Shown here one piece after another: positions 21,385 to 29,716 of a stretch of DNA of 64,000 nt (position 1 is the stretch's first letter; every line of letters begins with the position of its first letter). Source of the stretch: Eudorina sp. 2006-703-Eu-15 (Eukaryota; Chlorophyta; Chlorophyceae; Chlamydomonadales; Volvocaceae). Both the position numbers and the translations under genes were made by a program. The stretch spans positions 558,001 to 622,000 of the forward strand of contig BDSI01000055.1 of NCBI GenBank assembly GCA_003117195.1. Direction: 5' to 3'. The notes beneath the pieces are model-generated. The model saw only the letters and a program-made list of their open reading frames with translations, was not told the origin of the DNA and made no database searches.

Positions 21385-24300
21385 TGCTGTACTCGGCTCT
21401 CATGTCTATCGTCACGATGGTACCGCAAATGTGTCACGCCCGTGTATGTCGGCCGGCTTTGCAGGTGGTGGATTCCGTTGTCGCCCTTGCTTGTGTCGCT
21501 TCAGCTCCCCGTCACGGGCAGCGGGTGCAGTATGCCCGCAGGAATCGGGCAGGCAAACGAAAGCGCCCACAAGTGTCAGTGGGCGGCCGCGTGATCTACC
21601 CTGCTTCGCCGCCAAGGACCTGGCTTCATTGTGCGTCTTTCATGCTCGTGGTGTCCCTCCTGTTCACGCTTGCGGCAGGGGTGGGTGCCATGCAGGGCGC
21701 AGTGCTGGATGGAGACCTCGTTCGCCTGACGACTGGGTTGCAGGCAAGCTGTGTGGCATCGGGTCAGCCCGGTGCCCTTGGACCGTCTCCCTCCTACGTC
21801 GAATTTGGCTTTGATCCGCTGGCCATGACGGACATGGAGGACTACAATCAGTGGGTCACGCGGGGTCACGCCTCGTCGTTTGCCAGCGTGGGATCCTTCA
21901 CACCGGAGGGGCACTCATCGGCGGCGTCCTACAGTCGCTACGAGAAGGACCAGTCTGGTGGGTGGATATGGGGAAACAGTAGTGCATTTGATGATAAAGC
22001 CAAGTCCGAACTCCGGGAAGTTGTGCGCTCCCGCAAGGACAAGGCCTTTGCATACAGCATGGAGGAATTACCTGGGTATCAGGGGAGCCAGGGGCCTTTC
22101 ACGCTAGATCTTGACACTGAGCGACCAATAGTTCAGCCCCCACGCCGCTACTCGCCGAAGGAAAAGGAGGTCGTGGTGCAGAAAACGGCGGAGTTGGTCA
22201 AGGCGGGGATAGTGGTAGAGCATAACGGTCCAACCATTTGCGCGGTGAACCCAGTCATAGCGGCAAAGAAGGATCCAGACACGGGCATGTGGACGGATCA
22301 TCGCATGGCTCAGGATTACCGACCAGTCAATAAACACACCAAGGCCGATCGCTACGGCCTCCATCGTCCAGAGGACATCTTCCATCAGTGTGCGCGTGCG
22401 CAAGTGTTTTCTAAGCTTGACTTACGTCAGGGGTTCCTGCAAATCCCTATCTCGGCAGGAGATCAGCCCAAAACGGCGTATTGGGTTGGCAACAAGCTAA
22501 TGATGTACACTCGTATGCCGTACGGTCTGAAGAACGCGTCAGCCAAGTTCCAACGCGTGATGGATTACGAACTCGCCAAGGCGGACCTGGACCACTGCGC
22601 TAGAGCATACATTGATGACGTTCTTATCTTCAGTGCCACACCAGAGGAGCACGTTAAGCATGTGGCGGCTGTCCTTGATATGCTGCACTCGTGTGGGTTA
22701 CGTGCGCACCCTGACAAGTCCATCTTTGGCGCGGATGTTATCGAGTATTTGGGTCATAACCTCAGTGCGCAAGGGATTAGCCCCCACCACGCCAAGGTGG
22801 CGGCGATCTTGTCCATGCCCGCGCCCAAGAACGTTTCCGAACTGCGTGCACACTTGGGTTTTATCAACTACTACCGGTGCTATATTCCAAACATGAGTCA
22901 GCTCACTGTTGATCTGACTGTTCTGCTCAAGAAGGACCAGCCCTGGGTTTGGGGGCCTGCGCAGGAAGCCGCGTTTGCAGCTATCAAGGCTGTCTTTCAG
23001 AATGACGGGCTGATCTTGCGACAGGTTGATTACTCAAAGCCGCTCGTGTTACACACGGATTTCTCTAACCGTGGTATAGGTGCCGTACTCGGACAGTTGG
23101 ATGAGGAGGGGAACGAGTACATGTGCGCTTGCATCAGCCGGTCCTTGAACAAGCATGAACGCAACTACAGCAGTTACAAGGGGGAGATGCTAGCAGCAGT
23201 GTGGGCTGTGAAAATGTTTCGTCATCACTTGTTGGGTGGTCCTAAGTTTCGGCTAGTGACTGATCACCAACCTCTGACGTACTTGATGAGTTCGGATGGG
23301 CTCACGGGGCAGTACGCGCGGTTCGCCCTGGTCATGCAGGAATATGACTTTGAGGTAGTGCATCGCCCTGGTGTCAAACATCAGAATGCTGACATGTTGT
23401 CCCGTCATCCTCAGGCGTCAAGTGCGGACAATACAGGTGCCCGGATGGACGAGGACGCGCCTGCCCGTGTTCTCCAAGTGACAGCTGCGCTGTCCTATGC
23501 CCGGCAGGACTGCGCCCTGACCTCCCTTGCGTTGGCATCTAACATCCCTCTTGCCCCGTTCTCTGATGATTTCTGTTTTTCACAAGATTTACTTTTGCCT
23601 GGCAATTTGGGCCTGCCGTCTGACTTTGTGGACCACCCGCCCAGCGAGGGGCCTGAGCCTGAGAGAAGGGGGTGGGAAAGGGCTCGCGAACGGGCCGTTC
23701 ATGCAGTACGGCAAGCGTCCCAGAAGAATCCAGAGCTTTTCGCATCTTCTCACGTTGCACCCTCAACTCGTGCGTTTTTCACTCGTGCGTTGGGTCACGG
23801 GATCACTGTTTTCGAGCCCCTGGGTGGCATGTGCGCCGGTCTTGAGTCCTGCTTGCGTGCGGGTTTCAAGGTTGACCGGTATATTTGTTCAGAGTCTAAT
23901 CCTTCCGCTGTCAGTGTTGTGTCGGCGCGCTTGGACAAGTTAAGTGCCGAATTTCCCAAGTTGCTGTCCCCTGAGGCATATAAAAGAGTCTGGATCGACT
24001 TGCCCTCAGATCTTTGCACGATCGATGAGCAGGCCTTGCTTTCCGCAGGAGCCTGTGACGGTTCTCAGTGGTTTGTCTTTGCGAGCTGGTGCTGGCACGA
24101 TGTGGGAAAGGAGCCGGGTTCCCTGGCTCCAGGTCAGAGCGTCACTGATGAATTACTACGGGTTGTGCAGACCATGCAGCGCATACAGCGGCGTGCGCCG
24201 GCGTACATGCTGGTGTGCGAACAGCCTAGGGAAACTTGGCAGAACGCAACCGCCGCGCAGCAACGCATCACTTCAGTTTTGGGTCAGCCCGTGGTGGTGG

Positions 24301-26114
24301 ACGCCGTACAATGTGGGTCACTGGCTCATCGTCTCTCGGCCCATTGGACCAACCTGGCCCCAGCGGCCCAGCTGGAGGCTGTGCTGTCCTGCGTCAAGCC
24401 TGATCCAACAGTCGTGTTGCAGAATGTGCTCTCACCAGGTCGGGTTACCTCCGTTTCAACCGCGGTGGAGCAGGCAGGTCTGTACTCACGCAATCAAGTC
24501 GGTAAGCCCATCGTTGTCGCACCGAGTCTCAGTCGGCCATCATTGCGTGCATTAGCCGAGGTGGTTGAGGATGAGTCTAGTCCTTACGAGGGATCTTTGT
24601 CTATTGTGGAATGTGAGAAAATCATGGGGTATCTGCCAGGTGTGACTGAGGCACCAGATGTTTCTGAAGCAGATCGACGGGTCATCTTAGGTCTGGCACC
24701 GGATGCCACCCTGACGCTGTCCGTGCTGAGCATCTGCCGTGTCCTATCAAACACCTCGTCACACGATGTTGCAGCTGCATGCACCGGAATTTCTTCTGCT
24801 CCCCAGCCTGTTCATGGGCTGGCTTACTCCCTGTGTTCCGTCGAGTCCTTTTTCCCTTGGTCTGAAGTTTTTGCCGCCGCGTCTCGCGCGGAAGCGGAGG
24901 AGTCCTCTGGTGCAGCTGGTCGCTGCCCGGACATCTGGGAGGACGAACCGTCCATCTTCTTTATCGGTAACGGTGCTCATATGCCAGGATTGCCGCCTGA
25001 GGAGCAGCGGCGGGTTAGCCGTCGTGCACGCTCATACCGCATGCAAGGAGGCGTTCTCTATCGGGTGTTCAATGACTCTCGTGCTCGGGTTGTTCCTAAG
25101 CCTCCGGATCGTGTTGAGCTAGTGAAGCGCACACATGAAGAGACGGGCCATTTTGGCGTACGTCGCACTATGGCGCTGCTGCTCACGCAACATTGGTGGC
25201 ATGGCATGCACCGAGATGTTTCCAGTATTGTACGACACTGTTCGCATTGTGACCGTGTCAACTCGTCGTTTGCATCTGGCCCTCCAACCTTGCATCCTTT
25301 GCCTGTTCAGGGGTTGTTTTATCGTTGGGGTGTTGACCTATGTGGGCCGTTGCCTCGTACTACTCAGGGTAATACGTACGTCATGATCTGTGTAGAGCAT
25401 TTTTCCAAATACGCTGTGTTTATCCCCTTGCCTGACAAGGAGGCCGTGCACACCTCCAGTGCTTTCTTGAGTCAGATTCTTGCCCGATATGGGGCCTGTG
25501 CAGAGGTATGCACAGATGGCGGTGGTGAATGGAAGGGGCAGTTTGCGCAACTCATGCTTGACAGTCTGATTGACCACCGCCAGACTTCACCCAATCACCC
25601 TCAGGCCAACGGTCTGGCTGAACGGGTCGTGCAGACATGCAAGCGCGCGCTGCGTCGCATGGCGCGGCAGCGGGCTGATGGGCAGCAGTGGGATGAGTTG
25701 CTTCCGTACGTCATGCTGGGCTACAACTGCTCCAAGCACAAGGCGACGGGGCTCAGCCCGTACTTGCTACTCCACGGGGTCGAGCCGACTATCCCTCCTG
25801 CCATCAAGCCACGGTTTGACGGGAATATCTCGTTTGATGATGTTGAAACCGCTGCAGCCTCCCTTGTGTCGCGTGGCCAAGCCATGCGCCAGCGTATTTC
25901 TATCGCGGGGGATAATTTGTTAATAGCGCAGCACCGGGATTCGCTTCGCTACGCTTCCCTCAGGGGGGGCGGGTATCACCCAAAAATACGTCAGTTTGAC
26001 GTCGGGGACTATGTATATTTCCGTAATACTACGAGCCGTACTACCCTTGATCCGCGGCTCAGCCAACCATATTGCGAGTTGCTGAGGTTCGCCCTAGCGG
26101 GGTCATTATATTAG
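21060..26114 (+). CDS. Retroelement 1 pol: RT, RNase H, C5-methyltransferase-like domain, DDE integrase
   Basis: The frame is 1684 codons. Its first 95 codons overlap gag and are probably entered by a -1 shift. Two hydrophobic stretches lie at residues about 100-120 and 183-205. RT follows, with LDLRQGFLQIPI and YIDDVLIFS (Y517). RNase H has LHTDFSNRG near residue 667 and an LVTDHQPLTYL motif. Residues about 915-1240 follow C5-cytosine methyltransferase order: FEPLGGMCAGLE, ASWCWHDVGK, LVCEQP, AHRLSAHWTNL and ECEKIMGY. The integrase has an H-x4-H / C-x2-C zinc site (from HEETGH, near 1359) and a DDE core: D in GVDLCG, D in CTDGGGEW, E in GLAERVV about 35 residues later. The integrase C-terminal domain (FDVGDYVYFRN) begins before the frame breaks at 26114. 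It reverse-transcribes and integrates the element; the methyltransferase-like part is of unknown activity. Confidence 0.85.
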   Translation: MRQRRTSHLSNPVGGAGGGASADDNRPAQPMQEPQAQPMQEPQVRVGPHAEVEPQFKAEPQAQPMQGSQVRLEPQDKSEPQANAEPQGGRTQTPRSQGPARSWTALVMMLYSALMSIVTMVPQMCHARVCRPALQVVDSVVALACVASAPRHGQRVQYARRNRAGKRKRPQVSVGGRVIYPASPPRTWLHCASFMLVVSLLFTLAAGVGAMQGAVLDGDLVRLTTGLQASCVASGQPGALGPSPSYVEFGFDPLAMTDMEDYNQWVTRGHASSFASVGSFTPEGHSSAASYSRYEKDQSGGWIWGNSSAFDDKAKSELREVVRSRKDKAFAYSMEELPGYQGSQGPFTLDLDTERPIVQPPRRYSPKEKEVVVQKTAELVKAGIVVEHNGPTICAVNPVIAAKKDPDTGMWTDHRMAQDYRPVNKHTKADRYGLHRPEDIFHQCARAQVFSKLDLRQGFLQIPISAGDQPKTAYWVGNKLMMYTRMPYGLKNASAKFQRVMDYELAKADLDHCARAYIDDVLIFSATPEEHVKHVAAVLDMLHSCGLRAHPDKSIFGADVIEYLGHNLSAQGISPHHAKVAAILSMPAPKNVSELRAHLGFINYYRCYIPNMSQLTVDLTVLLKKDQPWVWGPAQEAAFAAIKAVFQNDGLILRQVDYSKPLVLHTDFSNRGIGAVLGQLDEEGNEYMCACISRSLNKHERNYSSYKGEMLAAVWAVKMFRHHLLGGPKFRLVTDHQPLTYLMSSDGLTGQYARFALVMQEYDFEVVHRPGVKHQNADMLSRHPQASSADNTGARMDEDAPARVLQVTAALSYARQDCALTSLALASNIPLAPFSDDFCFSQDLLLPGNLGLPSDFVDHPPSEGPEPERRGWERARERAVHAVRQASQKNPELFASSHVAPSTRAFFTRALGHGITVFEPLGGMCAGLESCLRAGFKVDRYICSESNPSAVSVVSARLDKLSAEFPKLLSPEAYKRVWIDLPSDLCTIDEQALLSAGACDGSQWFVFASWCWHDVGKEPGSLAPGQSVTDELLRVVQTMQRIQRRAPAYMLVCEQPRETWQNATAAQQRITSVLGQPVVVDAVQCGSLAHRLSAHWTNLAPAAQLEAVLSCVKPDPTVVLQNVLSPGRVTSVSTAVEQAGLYSRNQVGKPIVVAPSLSRPSLRALAEVVEDESSPYEGSLSIVECEKIMGYLPGVTEAPDVSEADRRVILGLAPDATLTLSVLSICRVLSNTSSHDVAAACTGISSAPQPVHGLAYSLCSVESFFPWSEVFAAASRAEAEESSGAAGRCPDIWEDEPSIFFIGNGAHMPGLPPEEQRRVSRRARSYRMQGGVLYRVFNDSRARVVPKPPDRVELVKRTHEETGHFGVRRTMALLLTQHWWHGMHRDVSSIVRHCSHCDRVNSSFASGPPTLHPLPVQGLFYRWGVDLCGPLPRTTQGNTYVMICVEHFSKYAVFIPLPDKEAVHTSSAFLSQILARYGACAEVCTDGGGEWKGQFAQLMLDSLIDHRQTSPNHPQANGLAERVVQTCKRALRRMARQRADGQQWDELLPYVMLGYNCSKHKATGLSPYLLLHGVEPTIPPAIKPRFDGNISFDDVETAAASLVSRGQAMRQRISIAGDNLLIAQHRDSLRYASLRGGGYHPKIRQFDVGDYVYFRNTTSRTTLDPRLSQPYCELLRFALAGSLY
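21108..21115 (+). other. Eight-G tract at the gag-pol frame change
   Basis: A run of eight G begins in the CTG of the gag frame. Re-reading one base (a -1 shift) here moves ribosomes into the pol frame, where residues continue ASADDNRPAQ in line with the single-frame relative at 37-44 kb. It could be a programmed frameshift site or a simple homopolymer indel. Confidence 0.5.
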
Positions 26115-27345
26115 AGGGGTACGATGGCAAGTTCCTGAAAGGTCATGTCAAGGATTGCGCTCCATGCCACCTGCCCATCAGGGATGAGGTGGTCGACCCT
26201 CGTTTAGCGCGTCCTGACGCTACGTTGTCTTGCCAAGTGTGTCACCTGCCTACTGGGAAGAATGGATGCTATTGTGCGATGGTTGTGGAAAGGGGTGGCA
26301 TACTTACTGCCTGAAACCGCCTCTCACGGTCATTCCACCGGGGACTTGGGTGTGTCCTGACTGCGTTGACAGGGGTATTACGCCCGAACAGATAGATGCC
26401 AACCCTGTTCATCCGCAAACTAAGGGTACCGCATCAACCTCTCTCCCTCTCAGGCCAAAAACACCACAGGTGCTGGCCAGCCTTCAAGGAGCAAGGGTCG
26501 TGCGTGTCAGCACTAGCCCGGAGTCGAACTCTACCAAGGGCGGTGTTGCTACGTATGTGGGGAGACAAGGGCGGCAGCACGTGTTCGAAGTGCTGTACGA
26601 CGATGGAGAGCTGGAGCAGGTGGACACAAATCGCCTTAGGGCGATGCTGGCGCCGAAGGCCGCTCGTCCAAAACGAGCGGTGCAGGCTGCCGCGGTTACC
26701 GCGGCGAGCCCTGACGAGTGGAGCATTCAAGCGTGTGCTGATGTTGCTGTTGCGTTGGCGACTGCCATGCCGGGGGATCATCCAATTGAGAAGGTGGCCT
26801 TGCTGGCCCGCGCCTGGGAAACCAGCGCCATCGAACAACCGCTCATTCCTCCGGATCATGTGGCGTCATTGACCGGTTCAATCAATCTCCAGCTTGTTGG
26901 GGAGGTGGTCTGTCCTTGGGCAGTCCAGCCGGCCGTACAAGTCGCTTTGGTCAGTCATGGTGTTCGTGTGTTGAAGGGAAAGCTGGGTGACGTACGGGAT
27001 CCTCTTTCGCCGGCATTTTACAAGTCCGTCGAAGAGCAGGTGTCGTCCATCGAGTCAGTGTTTTTGTCAGTCGCTGGGGCACCTCTGGATTTAGCAATTC
27101 CAGCGGCGCTCAAGTATGCCAAGAGCTTTGTGATCGCTCGCGTACCGCTGCATTATGTGTCGGCAGCTGACGAGTTGCGAATGCGCTGGCTCAAGTCGCT
27201 GCAGCGCCAGGGTCGTTTGTTGATGTTGCGGTGTCCATTGAAGGATGCCACGGATCAGTTCTTCATGTGGCTGATTGTCTTCGCCACTCCAGTCATCAAG
27301 CAGTTGATAGTCAAGGATTCGGGCCTAGTAGAGGACCTGTTGTGA
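26072..27345 (+). CDS. Retroelement 1 C-terminal part of pol: PHD finger, Tudor-like segment, conserved terminal domain (frame broken)
   Basis: Sequence colinear with the intact frame at 37909-39264 continues here in two other frames. The first, 26072-26314, carries HVKDCAPCHLPIRDE and the first Cys pair of a PHD finger (CQVCHLP). The second, opening within 26230-27345, carries the rest (LLCDGCGKGWHTYC, then WVCPDC), a C4HC3 pattern. One base appears to be missing near 26255 and another change lies near 26060. After the finger comes a Tudor/Agenet-like stretch (VLYDDGELEQV). The last 140 residues include DELRMRWLKSLQRQGRLLML and are strongly conserved between the two copies. The finger may guide integration by reading histone tails; that is inference. 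Confidence 0.7.
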
Positions 27346-27436
27346 GTTTGGTGCGCTCAGTCACGTGTGCACCCGCGCCCACCGGCTAATAATGCGGTGC
27401 CCGCTGGGGGGGGAGTGTTCCCTCGGCACATGCTTT

Positions 27437-27464
27437 GTTCGTACGACAGTCATCTGACCTGACA
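27437..27464 (+). repeat. Repeat B1 (28 bp)
   Basis: It is identical to 28161-28188. It ends CTGACA and is followed by GC and then repeat A2, giving the palindrome GACAGCTGTC at the junction. The same arrangement with diverged sequence is present in the second element near 37785-37812. Confidence 0.85.
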
Positions 27465-27466
27465 GC

Positions 27467-28151
27467 TGTCGGGCCGTCCTGTCGTCATCGTCAATTTAGC
27501 GTCTAACTACTTTCTGGTAGTGTATTATTGTGCGGAGACAACCGTTATTTTGGTTAAACGTTTGCCTTTGAGGCGGCCCACCGTTGGCCGCAAGTGCCGG
27601 GTTGCGATCCGGTGCAAAGTAGTGTGACCATAAGTTGGCTTCAGTAAATCTTCGTTGGCATATTCATAGTTATCCGGCAATGCTGATTAAGTTTAGTTTT
27701 GCCGTTTTTGCAGTTGGTGAGGTTGGGCAACTGCCCACCTTCGATTAGGTAACTCGAGTTGGTTTCGTAGCGAGGACGCACTCGCTACGGCAGTCACGTT
27801 TGGCTTCTCGGAACTATAACCAGCCGAATGCGGACCGGAAAGGTCGCTTTTCGGCTCTCTTTGGTGTGTTGTAACACTGTGAGCTAGGAAAGAAGCCCTG
27901 TGTGGTTCACGACCGCATAAGATCCAGCTGCATCAAGACTACGAGAGGACCTTCAGCACAAGCCCAATCATCTGGCACGCTCAGCAGGGTAAGGAATCGC
28001 GACCTTGTCTTGCTGCTGTAACTGCCGGGACGGAAGGAGGCGCCTGAGATCTGCGCAGGGAAAAGGCTCGAGCACACGTGGAGTGTCTTCGAGTCCCATT
28101 CCGATTCTGCTGCAGGTTATTCAGAAGCCTTACGTCAAGCCGTCACATCCC
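27467..28151 (+). repeat. Direct repeat A2 (LTR-like, 685 bp)
   Basis: This is the second copy of repeat A, with the same length as 16670-17354 and no difference seen. It is followed by nine bases and then repeat B2. Confidence 0.9.
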
Positions 28152-28160
28152 TCGTACGAC

Positions 28161-28188
28161 GTTCGTACGACAGTCATCTGACCTGACA
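28161..28188 (+). repeat. Repeat B2 (28 bp), right end of retroelement 1
   Basis: This is an exact copy of B1 at 27437-27464, followed by ATGC, which also precedes A1. Confidence 0.85.
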
Positions 28189-28192
28189 ATGC

Positions 28193-28726
28193 CCCGCACG
28201 AAGCAAGGAGCCATGCCAAAGAAAAGAAGCCAAGGAACCACCGGACCCAAGCCTTCAAAAGTATGAGCTGCCGAAGGGCAGGAGCAAACTGCGGCCAACA
28301 ACCAGCCGAAAGACACATAGGGCTGCCAACTTAGCACCCAGAACCAGGCCAACCTCCCGGCCCGGAAGACACAACGCACCGATGCAGCCAATCCCGAAGC
28401 AGAGTACGGGATAAATCAATGACTCATCCAGGGACCACCAGCACCAAGCCAAACAAAAAGAAGATTACGAGACCACGAGCGCCAACGCGAGGGTGGCGGG
28501 ACCAGAGGACCCCTACAACCCTCGTAGTTCAGTAAGTCCAGCACGGACACCGCGCGCGGAAGCGGACCCGGCCGAGCAGGCGGGGTGTATGACGTATCAC
28601 ACAGTGAGGTCATGCCACAGGCACTCAGATCACCCACGCGGGGACGCAGGGGGAGAGTCGACGAAAAGAAAATGGCCATCCGAACATTTTTGACGAATCG
28701 TAGAGAGTGATCATAAAGCCATTATA
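28193..28726. other. Intergenic after retroelement 1
   Basis: No gene is recognised. A short frame at 28189-28266 begins MPRTKQ, which recalls a histone H3 start, but it ends after 25 residues and has no other histone sequence. Confidence 0.4.
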
Positions 28727-29149
28727 ATGCTTCACGGAATACCACGAGGCTTATGTATCATGGCGTCGGTACAATTTGAAGGTTATTTTGATACTTTGCA
28801 TCATAGACCGAATGAGCGCTTAATCTTTTGGGCAATGGACTTGTCATCACAGCCCCGATTCGGCAACTTCCGGCAGCGGTCTCTATACGTGCACGATACC
28901 AGACGGCCGAACGGTTCCGCGCCTCAAGGCCCTGAAAACGCTTTCGAGAAAGCCAACGAAGCGCTGGAGACCCTACAAGCGGCTGACCGAAATGAAGTTA
29001 CTGAACGGCTGCTGCAGTGGCCTGATGGTGCGCCAGGCGTTCCACACGCAACGGGCGGAGCCTGGATGTGCGGACGAGTTTCTTTCTTTGTCGCCAGGAG
29101 TGAACAGCGAGGCCGATGGGAGCTGTTTTTGTGTGCCAATATATATTAG
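28727..29149 (+). CDS. Orphan 140-residue ORF, function unknown
   Basis: The ATG is preceded by an AT-rich stretch (cataaagccattata). The frame runs 140 codons to TAG with no tandem repeats, and base composition is lower in GC than the nearby genes. The middle is charged and helix-prone (AFEKANEALETLQAADRNEV). No motif, signal peptide or membrane segment is seen and no family is recognised. It lies between a retroelement and an F-box fragment, so it may be a gene remnant. Confidence 0.35.
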   Translation: MLHGIPRGLCIMASVQFEGYFDTLHHRPNERLIFWAMDLSSQPRFGNFRQRSLYVHDTRRPNGSAPQGPENAFEKANEALETLQAADRNEVTERLLQWPDGAPGVPHATGGAWMCGRVSFFVARSEQRGRWELFLCANIY

Positions 29150-29319
29150 AATGATATGCAATCAGAACGCACATCGTGCGCAACGTCCGCATTGTAATAG
29201 CAAGAAGGCATGTTGTACAGTTCATGTACTCTTCAAGTAACAAATAGCTTTCTTTTAGCTTTTTTATCCAGCATTTCGAATTTCGATGTCAAGACAAGAC
29301 AGGATCACATGAAAAGATC

Positions 29320-29716
29320 ATGGACCGCCTCTCGGATCTGCCCATCGAGCTAGTTGTTTACATAGGCAAGCATCATGCTGGGATCTGCAGCATCGCCGCT
29401 TTAGCCAGCACGTGTCGAAAGCTACGGAACGAGCAAGGACGATTTTGAAGAGTGCAGCGCACGCGACGACCGCGAGGAGTGGTGGCGCACACTCGTCTGC
29501 CACTACCTGTATGGCCCTCACGGCCCCAGGCCGTCGGCGTGGCAGCCGGTCCAAGACGGCTCCATGGACCTTTCTAGCGTGCCGGCCATGGATGCGGCCA
29601 AGCGGCAGAGCTGCCTGGAGGCGGCGTGCAAGTCCGGCGACAGCGTGCACCGTCATCAGCATGTTCCGGGATGCATACGCCACCGACGACGGCGTGCAGG
29701 ACCTCAGGGAGGGTAG
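29320..29716 (+). pseudogene. F-box protein fragment, frame broken after the F-box
   Basis: The ATG opens a typical F-box: RLSDLPIELVVYIGKHHAG, then IAALASTCRKLRN. F-boxes bind Skp1 in SCF ubiquitin ligases. TGA stops the frame after 42 residues (29446). Directly behind it another frame continues plausibly with REEWWRTLVCHYLYGPHG and ends at 29716. No intron consensus bridges the two, so an indel or an assembly error is likely. The downstream half has no clear substrate-binding repeats. Confidence 0.5.

Larger units (their letters stand above)
16670..28188 (+). mobile_element. Retroelement 1: Ty3-type pol with methyltransferase-like and PHD domains, A1-ORFs-B1-A2-B2 repeats
   Basis: The element is 11.5 kb. 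It begins TGTCGGG and ends CTGACA, flanked on both sides by ATGC (16666-16669 and 28189-28192), a possible 4-bp target duplication. Repeat A (685 bp) occurs at 16670-17354 and 27467-28151 with equal length and no difference seen by eye. A 28-bp repeat B occurs at 27437-27464 and 28161-28188, on either side of the second A. Inside are a basic ORF, a gag with zinc knuckle and protease-like region, and a pol with RT, RNase H, a C5-methyltransferase-like domain and integrase. PHD, Tudor-like and C-terminal domains follow in shifted frames. The repeats suggest a young insertion. An eight-G tract (27406-27413) resembles a polypurine tract, but it lies before B1 rather than directly before A2. No TGG-type primer site follows A1. 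Confidence 0.85.

Noticed and set aside
28189..28266. Short frame beginning MPRTKQ, similar to the histone H3 N-terminus
   Set aside because: It ends after 25 residues and nothing after the first six residues resembles H3.
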